A stretch of DNA of 64,000 bases, taken from positions 87,244,042 to 87,308,041 of the forward strand of contig JBAIZL010000003.1 of the NCBI GenBank assembly GCA_036971475.1, in the 5' to 3' direction. Position 1 is the first letter of the stretch, and the number at the start of each line of letters is the position of its first letter. Below, piece after piece: positions 9,921 to 18,600 of the stretch. This stretch comes from Prosapia bicincta. Taxonomy: Eukaryota > Arthropoda > Insecta > Hemiptera > Cercopidae. Both the position numbers and the translations under genes were made by a program. A model generated the notes under the pieces. The model was given only the letters and a program-made list of their open reading frames with translations, ran no database searches and was not told the origin of the DNA.

Positions 9921-10172
9921 TGTTTAATTTAAATGAAACCTCTATACCTCAAATGACTTTTTCTTTTATTTAAAATCTTATGTACATTTCAATTGCGTAG
10001 CAATTATCCTCAAAAGTAATTTACAAAAAAAAAAATAAATAAATAAAGCAATTTTTATTTTATTGTAAATAATTTCTGAGGATGATTGCTATGAAATTGA
10101 AATATACATAAGGTTTTAAATGAAAGCCATAATCATTTGTGGTATAGAGGTTTCATTTATTTATATTAAACA
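9921..10172. mobile_element. 252-bp long-inverted-repeat element
   Basis: The left arm at about 9921-10025 and the right arm at about 10064-10172 are reverse complements over roughly 105 bp at about 80-85 percent identity by eye. The loop of about 38 bp is A/T-rich with an A run. It has no coding capacity. The arms contain CTTATGTA-ATTTCAATT and its inverse. The same arm sequence occurs alone at 11262-11350, so this is a dispersed repeat family and not a chance palindrome. A foldback MITE is the simplest reading. Confidence 0.75.
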
Positions 10173-10840
10173 TCTAGTTTGTTCCTATATTTTGTTTTCA
10201 TTACAATAAGTGGTGAATATGCTTTTTCGTACACGTAGATACTTGAAAAACGCAATTATATCCCAGGGATAATGTGGGATATACATTTAAATGATTTTTA
10301 AAAAATGAAGATTTGTCAATTATACTTATTGAAATAGTTACAAAAATTTCAAGACTGTAACATTTGATAGTTTTTCTTTGGGTGACTTCAACACTTGAAC
10401 CTGTAATTACTGGGTGTACGACAGCCTTTAGGCTTTTCAGCTTATGTTTATAATTGATTTGCAATTACACGTGCATGTGATGTTTCCTGGAAATTGCTTT
10501 CCCAATGGCGAGGAAGCTGAAACCCTATTTCCTTCAACAGTGCGTTTGTGCAAATGTGGTAGAAGGAAATCATATAAAATAATAAATTCAATGGCTTAGC
10601 TGGCAGGCCGACATCTCATTGCAAATGTTTGTTGCTAGGCAATATTATTTTTTTATCTTACGAACCGAAATACAAAATTACCACTGTCTCATTTATAACA
10701 GGTTATTAAATTAATGAATCTAAAATAAGACTTCATAATGGTGTTTGTATTTAAACGATGCACTAAAAATTTTTTTTTCATGTAAATATGGCTTGCGTAT
10801 TGAAAATTAAAAAAATATTATCTAGACTTGAAATACAAAG
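10173..10840. other. No recognised feature
   Basis: AT-rich sequence with an 87-codon minus-strand open frame (10201-10464) lacking any recognisable domain. It is treated as chance. Confidence 0.5.
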
Positions 10841-10864
10841 TTCTCTCTCTCTCTCTCTTACACA

Positions 10865-10943
<79 letters not shown>
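10841..10943. repeat. Compound microsatellite (CT)n(CA)n
   Basis: About nine CT units followed by more than 40 CA units, with one TACA interruption near 10870. His-Thr and Cys-Val open frames across it are artefacts of the repeat. Confidence 0.97.
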
Positions 10944-10945
<2 letters not shown>

Positions 10946-11261
10946 TTCCTCTCACTCGCTCCCTCTCTGTCTATTTGCTCTCTTTCTTTTAGCCTTTTAT
11001 GCCTTTTTAGATTTCGAGATATATTTGTACTTATTTTGTTCCGTTCGTATTCAAAACAGATTTTCATAAATTACTTCAGAATATCTCGAGGGAAACGAAA
11101 TAAACGTAGAAAATACTGACGACATAAGAGTTGGTGACGACACTCGATACACATAGCTCATGATAAGAGTGCTAAGGACCAGGAAGCCAAGATCTTTACC
11201 CTTAATACTAGATCATTCTAGTTTGTAACTTCTTGTGTGCTAGATTGTATTTTGTAATAAG

Positions 11262-11350
11262 ACCCTCTGATGATGACATAGTCATCGAAATATACATAAG
11301 GGTTTAATCTTAAATAACTTGTTTTATTTGTTATTTTTGTGGTATTGGGG
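11262..11350 (+). repeat. Solo arm related to the 9921-10172 element
   Basis: It shares GAAATATACATAAGG and the downstream TTTGTGGTAT...GGTT pattern with the right arm of the 252-bp element. It starts CTCTGATGATGACATAGTC, and GATGAC-ATA-GTCATC forms a perfect 6-bp hairpin followed by GAAA. This copy preserves the hairpin better than the arms at 9966-10110, which look like decayed versions. Confidence 0.65.
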
Positions 11351-12386
11351 TTCTTTTCAATATTTTCATTGTAATATAATTTGTATAGTTGATTGGTAAT
11401 GACGTCAGTAGAGTCTGGATTGGTGAGGCGATGATCGAAGAGTTTAGGTTTTAATATATTTTTACATTTATTTTAGTTTACTTTAAAGAGAAGTAAATAA
11501 TATATTAACCACTGTCCCACTCTTGTCCTCCACTCATCTCCTCAGTGTCTCACTCTACCATACCATTTCTATTTGCTTATGTACTATAATTCTGTATCTC
11601 CTTTCTCTGTAACGTTTTATCGTTACCAGATTTTATAACTAAAGAAATAATATAATTTAAACCATTACTTTGAAATCAAGGTCTGAATTAAAATTTCCAA
11701 ACCATTTATACCAAATTAAATTAATTTATTTTCCCCTTAAACTCTGTGGCACACAACTCTCCAGCTGCAATGCTTTTATTGCAGAATCTCTGCTCTACTT
11801 CTTCAACATAAAGCTCTCACATATAAAATTACAAAATAAAATTGTTCAACACTTTTATGACGTCTTGAAAATGAAATGATTTAATAACCAAAGCGTTGCC
11901 GCCGTGAAAACTTAAAAGCCAACACTAAACCTTCGCATATCTCTCGACGTCTAGTCAATCTGTGTTCTCTAGTGGAAGCTGATTTATTCAAAGCGAATAC
12001 TGTCTTCAAGCCGTGTTTAATCTTCGTGCAGACATTTAGTGACGTCACTAAAGTGGAATATTACCTTGGAGTAAGTTAAATTTGTCACGAAAATATTATT
12101 CGACCACATGTACATGACAGATTACGTAAATTATATTTACAATAACTAATAGGCTAATTAACGATCTGTTGAACTTATAATTTAAGTAAATTTATATAAA
12201 TACGTCCAGAGCCATAATATTTTCTACCACATTAGATGATTTTCGTTAATATTGCATATATTAACTAGTGAATATGAATGTTAATATTAAGAATATTTTC
12301 TTTTTAGTAAAATTCACGAAATTAACTTCAACACCATATTTATACCAACCTGTTCTTCGAGCTTAGCTTGTGAGGTTAAGTTATTA
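11351..12386. other. AT-rich sequence without recognised feature
   Basis: Includes a 69-codon open frame (11670-11879) with no recognisable motif. No RNA gene, splice-linked exon set or repeat family was identified. Confidence 0.5.
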
Positions 12387-12636
12387 ACAAATACAATACG
12401 TACATAAACTTACAAAATATTCATTTATTCACTGATACGCGTTTTCGTAACAAATTCATCATCTTCAGCGAGTATTGATACTATAAGCCCCAACTTTCAA
12501 CAGTAATACGAGAGTTTGTAGGAGTCTATACATTGGAGTTTTATCATTACTCACTGATGATAACTGCTTTGTCATGGAAACGCGTCTGAGTGAATAAATG
12601 ATTAATTTGTTAGATTTTGTACGTCTTTTATTTGTT
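12387..12636. mobile_element. 250-bp long-inverted-repeat element carrying hammerhead-like cores
   Basis: Arms at about 12387-12481 and 12542-12636 are inverted repeats of about 95 bp. The best part is the shared CATTTATTCACT-GA-ACGCGTTT core. Each arm, read outward, contains CTGANGA, a variable middle, GAAA(A)C and GCGT, the element order of a hammerhead ribozyme. Size and architecture resemble the 252-bp element at 9921. It may be a MITE or a relic of a Penelope-type or retrozyme-like element, families known to carry hammerhead motifs. It has no coding capacity. Confidence 0.6.
12547..12593 (+). ncRNA. Hammerhead-ribozyme-like motif
   Basis: Seen: CTGATGA at 12554-12560, GAAAC at 12577-12581 and GTC at 12584-12586. 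The flanking strands 12547-12553 and 12587-12593 pair over 7 bp, including one G-U, in the place of stem I. The expected cleavage point would follow 12586. Stem III would be only 2 bp, as in the minimal type I hammerheads described in Penelope-like elements. Against function: the stem II region (12561-12576) pairs poorly, and no G-C closes it. It is best called a decayed or divergent hammerhead-like motif. A weaker mirror copy lies on the minus strand at about 12436-12475. Confidence 0.4.
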
Positions 12637-12660
12637 TTTAACACCATGATTAGCACAAGG

Positions 12661-12678
12661 GCTTCCTCCTAGGGAAGC
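12661..12678. repeat. Hairpin at the left edge of the minisatellite
   Basis: GCTTCC at 12661-12666 pairs with GGAAGC at 12673-12678 across a 6-nt loop containing CCTAG. It borders the 20-bp tandem array, whose other edge also carries a palindrome. Confidence 0.6.
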
Positions 12679-12680
12679 TT

Positions 12681-13277
12681 CACCTAGTGACTAAGGGAAA
12701 CCCCTAGTGACTAAGGAAAACCCCTAGTGACTAATAGAAACCCCTAGTGACTAAGGGAAATCTCTAGTGAGTAAGGGAAACCCCTAGTGACTAAGGAAAA
12801 CCCCTAGTGACTAAGGAAAACCCCTAGTGACTAATAGAAACCCCTAGTGACTAAGGGAAATCTCTAGTGAGTAAGGGAAACCCCTAGTGACTAAGGGAAA
12901 CCCCTAGTGACCAAGTGAAACCCCTAGTGACTAAGGGAAACCCCTAGTGACCAAGGGAAACCCCTAGTGACTAAGGGAAACCGCTAGTGACTAAGGGAAA
13001 CCCCTAGTGACTAAAGGAAACCGCTAGTGACTAAGGGAAACCTCTAGTGACTAAGGGAAACCCCTAGTGACTAAGGGAAACCCCTAGTGACTAAGGGAAA
13101 CCTCTAGTGACTAAGGGAAACCCCTAGTGACTAAGGAAAACCCCTAGTGACTAAGGGAAACCTCTAGTGACTAAGAGAAACCCCTAGTGACTAAGGAAAA
13201 CCCCTAGTGACTAAGGGAAACCCCTAGTGACTAAGGGAAACCCCTAGTGACTAAGGGAAACCCCTAGTTACTAGGGG
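12681..13277 (+). repeat. 20-bp minisatellite, about 30 copies
   Basis: The consensus unit is CCCCTAGTGACTAAGGGAAA. All copies keep exact 20-bp register with no insertion or deletion; only substitutions occur. Each unit can fold as a 7-bp stem (one C-A mismatch) with TGA as the loop and AAA as spacer. The last unit becomes a perfect palindrome, CCCCTAG-TTA-CTAGGGG, at 13261-13277. A 100-bp higher-order repeat (five units) is seen near 12701-12780 and 12801-12880. All frames contain stops, so it is not coding. Confidence 0.97.
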
Positions 13278-15400
13278 CTTTCAGTCAAGATATTTCTATC
13301 TTGAAAATATATATTTGTACTGTTATACATTTGAGTTCATTCTTCTGCTTTTCCTAACATCAGAACATTACTTGTTGTTGACGCGTTTCGGATTAACACC
13401 ATTCTCAAAATCTTAAACTCCCCTCATACAGAATGTACGCAAATATATATCTTAGTTGTGAATAATGAATCTGTTTTTCGAAACCTATAAAAAATAGAGC
13501 TTACCAGGATTTGGAATCGAGTAATCTGAAGTTAATGTTTTTCCGAATAGTGCTTGCTACATGTTGCGTTTTTATTGCGTACATCGATGGCTCCCAAACG
13601 TTTTACCCATGGCTCCCTCGAGGTAAAAATTCTTGTCTTGATCACTTTGCATCAACTATTTTTACTCACTACTCTAGTTAATACAGTAAAACACATACCG
13701 GTGTATTTTTTATAATTTCTTTTGAACTGTAACAATAGCCAATAGACAAGAATTTTACTTTGCTGTTAAACAAATCTATTCACTGGGTAAAAAATAAGGA
13801 CAACAGTCTTATATAGCTTAGCAGCTCTTTAAACTTAAAAAACTAGTTTAGCAATTTTACTGCTACAACATAGTGGGTTACCATAAGTTTTAATTCCTTT
13901 CACGGTGGTTTATTTAATTTAAACGTTTATTTTGGAGCCACGTAATGGCATCCAGTGACAATGTTCCTTGGAACAACAGGTAGCCGAGGAGATCCCTCTG
14001 GGTACGTCTGGTGTAGATTAATAATATTTCTTTAGTAGTTATTAGATTTTATTTGTTAGAGTTTTCGTTTTTATATTTAATTATTCGTTTTATTTCTCAC
14101 AAAACACATAGAGAAGAAAAATACAACTATAGAACTCTTAACAATTGGAAGCAACAATGGCGCTATTTTTTTAGTTATAATTTAGGATAAGCTATTTTAC
14201 ATAGCCGTACCATCTTTATCGTTCACAATGTGTAATATCAGATATTGGACAATTTTCCCATTATCAACCTTATTTTCAAATCGCTTAGCAAAATTAATGT
14301 TTCGTTTATTGGTGTAATTAGAAATATTGATCAAACATCAAGAGAGTTTGCTCCGGTAATTTTATATTTCTTCTATGAAGTCTCTTATGTTTTTCTAGTC
14401 ATAAATCGCAAATAAACGTGTAAATCGATTCCTAACATTGCCTACAGTAAAAGAAATCCGCCCTCATGTCAGCCGAGATGTGTGTCATCCATAAACACTA
14501 AATAAGCACCCGATAATAATATCCCTGAACTAAAATTTACCGTTTACAAATTTTAACTTCTTTACCTAAAGAAAATTAAAAATAAACAATTACAATTAAA
14601 AAAAAATCAAATTAATAAAGTTAAATAGAGTTAAAAAAAGTTCGCTCATGTATTCTACTACCATACACAAATTTTATCTGCCGAGATAACATGTCAGCTG
14701 CCCCTGCAGTTTTAAAATGATGTCCGGTAAGCAACCGCCATACTGACTTCAGTTGTGTTTAAATGTGTAGAAAATATATAGTATATGTGTAAAGTACGTC
14801 TATTGCTGAATCTCTCCTGAAAATGATTTTGGAGAGTTTTTATTCATCCCCAAAATGAACCTACATTTTCAAAGGAGTTCTAATTTTAAACATTAATAAT
14901 TTTAAAGTTATTATTTTTTTAATAAAATTATTATTTTTTAATAATTAGGCCGGATTTTTTATATCATTATTCAGAACACGCACCTTTGTAGTGAGATGTT
15001 TACCTAATTAGCTGCTAAAAACATACATACCTCACAGGTAAGAAATATATGTTAATATCTTGTTATAATAATTCCAATCTCTTGGAATAAAGATGATAAA
15101 GTTATACAAAATGTAGACAAAACACTAAAAACGAAATGACTTCATTACGTCTCAGAATAAAAACCTGAAGTGAACTTGTAACTCTAAACAAGCCCTTTGT
15201 TACAAAGAAACTATTAACCTTATGAGAGGTTTACAGTAAGCTTTCTCTTAGTAACAAGGATATGAGCGTGAAATAGAATCAATTCATTTTGTCTGGTGTC
15301 TTTGCTGACTTATCGCTAAAGTCTTACAATAGAACTCTTCTTGCGTACAGACAAGATTCTGGAACACAATTTGTATTCTAATTCATAATAAACAATGCAA
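13278..15400. other. Mostly featureless AT-rich sequence
   Basis: Noted inside: a minus-strand hammerhead-like core remnant (13380-13412), a hAT-like sequence at about 13590-13609, a 13-bp inverted repeat (AAAATTCTTGTCT, 13626-13638 and 13744-13756) just beyond it, and an extreme A/T stretch at 14895-14945. No gene was seen. Confidence 0.55.
13380..13412 (-). ncRNA. Degenerate hammerhead-like core, inverted
   Basis: On the minus strand GAAACGCGTC (13389 to 13380) is identical to the core at 12577-12586. It is preceded by TTGAGAATGG, a poor version of CTGANGA, and the helices are weak. It is most likely a relic of the same element type as at 12387-12636, lying in opposite orientation on the other side of the minisatellite. 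Confidence 0.25.
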
Positions 15401-15640
15401 ATGTCACAAAGAAGTCGTGCTTGGGTTCAGACGCCGACAAGGGATACATTTGTAAGCTAATGGGGGATGTCTGGAACTTTGGCCGGCAACATCTATTTGC
15501 ATCCTTGGTCTGCCATTACTTCGTCTAAATGTCGCAAGAGGAACTTTAAATTCAGTCTATGCGTAGGTGTTCTCTGTTTATATTTCAAATTGTTGGAGTT
15601 TGGCGACTTTTATCGCAAACACAATCTTAATTGAAAGAAA
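15401..15640. other. Higher-complexity block of unknown nature
   Basis: Base composition is more balanced than the flanks and includes several CpGs, GGCCGG and an octamer-like ATTTGCAT (about 15494-15501). No frame stays open. It could be a conserved non-coding element, an old repeat or a promoter fragment. Nothing decides between these. Confidence 0.3.
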
Positions 15641-18600
15641 TTTTAAATTTTATGAATTTTTTACGAAATTACGTTTTTGGTTTACATGAGTTTTGTACGA
15701 AAATAAAATAAAGAACTGTAATATAAAGAAAACACTTGAAGAAGACATTATAGAAAGAGAGGGACTACTCAAGCCTTCGGTAAAATTTAAAAAAAAAAAC
15801 AGATAGAGGAGGCGATGCAGAATACGAGGGCACAATATAGAACTCTGTATCATTCAGAATAAATATCGGAAGGAGACGGTAGGGAATGAGAGGATTCACT
15901 CTAGCAATCGGTATCATTCAGACTAAATATCAGAAGGAGACGGTAGAGAATGCGAGGGTTCACTCTAGCTCCCGGTATCATTGAGACTAAATATCGGAAG
16001 GAGACGGTAGGGAATGCGAGGGTACACTCTAACTCTCGCTACAATTCAGACTAAATATTGGAAGGAGATGGTAGAGAATGCGAGGGTTCACTCTAGCTCT
16101 CGCCATCATTCAGACTAAATATTGGAAGGAGACGGTAGAGAGTTCCATGGTACACTCTAGCTCTCGGTATCATTCAGACTAAATATCGGAAGGAGACTGT
16201 AGGGAATGCGAGGGTTCACTCTAGCTCTCGCTATCTTTAGGACGAAATATCGGAAGGAGACGGTAGAGAATGCGAGGGTTTACTCTAGCTCTCGCTATCA
16301 TTGAGACTAAATATTGGAAGCAGACGGTAGAGAGTTTCATGGTACACTCTAGCTCTCGGTATCATTCAGACTAAATATCGGAAGGTGACGGTAGGGAATG
16401 CGAGGGTACACTCTAGCTCTCGCTATCATTCAGACGAAATATCGGAAGGAGACGGTAGAGATTGCGAGGGTTTACTCTAGCTCTCGGTATCATTCAGACT
16501 AAATGGAAGGAGAAGGTAGAGAATGCGAGGGTTCACTCTAGCTCTCGCTATCATTCAGACTAAATATTGGAAGGAGACGGTAGAGAGTTTCATGGTACAC
16601 TCTAGCTCTCGGTATCTTTCAGACTAAATATCGGAAGGAGACGGTAGGGAATGCGAGGGTACACTCTAGCTCTCGCTATCATTTAGACGAAATATCGGAA
16701 GGAGACGGTAGAGAATGCGAGGGTTCACTCTAGCTCTCGCTATCATTCAGACTAAATATCAGAAGGAGATGGTAGAGAATGCGAGGGTTCACTCTAGCTC
16801 CCGGTATCATTGAGACTAAATATTGGAAGGAGACGGTAGAGAGTTTCATGGTACAATCTAGCTCTCGCTATCATTCAGACTAAATGTTGGAAGGAGACGG
16901 TAGAGAGTTCCATGGTACACTCTAGCTATCGGTATCATTCAGACTAAATATCGGAAGGAGACGTTAGGGAATGCGAGGGTACACTCTAGCTCTCGCTATC
17001 ATTCAGACTAAATATCGGAAGGAGACGGTAGAGAATGCGAGGGTTCACTCTAGCTCTCGTCATCATTCAGACTAAATATCGGAAGGAGACGGTAGGGAAT
17101 GCGAGGGTACACTCTATCTCTCGCTACAATACAGACTAAATATTGGAAGGAGACGGTAGAGAATGCGAGGGTTCACTCTAGCTCTCGCCATCATTCAGAC
17201 TAAATATTGGAAGGAGACGGTAGAGAATGCGAGGGTTCACTCTAGCTCTCGCCATCATTCAGACTAAATATTGGAAGGAGACGGTAGAGAGTTTCATGGT
17301 ACACTCTAGCTCTCGCTATCATTGAGACTAAATATTGGAAGGAGACGGTAGAGATTTTCATGGTACACTCTAGCTCTCGGTATCATTCAGACTAAATATC
17401 GGAAGGTGACGGTAGGGAATGCGAGGGTACACTCTAGCTCTCGGTATCATTCAGACTAAATGGAAGGAGAAGGTAGAGAATGCGAGGGTTCACTCTAGCT
17501 CTCGGTATCATTCAGACTAAATGGAAAGAGACGGTAGGGAATGCTAGGGTACACTCTAGCTCTCGCTATAATTCAGACTATATAATGGAAGGAGACGGTA
17601 GAGAATGCGAGGGTTTACTCTAGCTCTCGCGATCATTCACACTAAATATTGGAAGGAGACGGTAGAGAGTTCCATGGTACACTCTAGCTCTCGGTATCAT
17701 TCAGACTAAAAATCGGAAGGAGACGGTAGGGGATGCGAGGGTACACTCTAGTTCTCGCTATCTTTAAGACGAAATATCGGAAGGAGACGCTAGAGAATGC
17801 GAGGGTTCACTCTAGCTCTCGCTATCATTCAGATTAAATATTGGAAGGAGACGGTAGAGAATGCGAGGGTTTACTCTAGCATCGCTATCATTGAGACTAA
17901 ATATTGGAAGGAGACGGTAGAGAGTTTCATGGTACAATCTAGCTCTCGCTATCATTCAGACTAAATGTTGGAAGGAGACGGTAAAGAGTTCCATGGTACA
18001 CTCTAGCTATCGGTATCATTCAGACTAAATATCGGAAGGAGACGTTAGGGAATGCGAGGGTACACTCTAGCTCTCGCTATCATTCAGACGAAATATCGGA
18101 AGGAAACGGTAGAGAATGCGAGGGTTCACTCTAGCTCTCGGTATCATTCAGACTAAATATCGGAAGGAGACGGTAGAGAATGCGAGGGTTCACTCTAGCT
18201 CTCGTCATCATTCAGACTAAGTATCGGAAGGAGACGGTAGAGAGTTTCATGGTACACTCTAGCTCTCGGTATCTTTCAGACTAAATATCGGAAGGAGACG
18301 GTAGGGAATGCGAGGGTACACTCTAGCTCTCGCTATCATTCAGACGAAATATCGGAAGGAGACGGTAGAGAATGCGAGGGTTCACTCTAGCTCTCGCTAT
18401 CATTCAGACTAAATATCAGAAGGAGATGGTAGAGAATGCGAGGGTTCACTCTAGCTCCCGGTATCATTGAGACTAAATATCGGAAGGAGACGGTAGGGAA
18501 TGCGAGGGTACACTCTAGCTCTCGCTACAATTCAGACTAAATATTGGAAGGAGACAGTAGAGAATGCGAGGGTTCAGTCTAGCTCTCGCCATCATTCAAA

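Noticed and set aside
10788..11069. His-Thr and Cys-Val open frames on both strands
   Set aside because: Products of the (CT)n(CA)n microsatellite.
11262..11300. Functional hammerhead at the solo arm
   Set aside because: CTGATGA and GAAA are present, but the perfect hairpin uses the GATGA bases themselves, leaving no proper stem II. Kept only as a related repeat.
11670..11879. 69-codon plus-strand open frame
   Set aside because: Composition follows the AT-rich background, with no motif or gene context.
12681..13277. Telomere-like repeat
   Set aside because: The 20-bp unit is not a TTAGG or TTAGGG type telomere repeat. CTAAGGG alone is not enough, and the array is internal.
13626..13756. 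Intact hAT element defined by a 13-bp inverted repeat
   Set aside because: The inverted repeat is internal to the hAT-like sequence, only 106 bp apart, and no matching outer ends or target duplication were found.
15650..15853. Minus-strand 67-codon open frame at the satellite edge
   Set aside because: Phe/Ser-rich low-complexity translation of AT-rich sequence and a decayed monomer; no domain.
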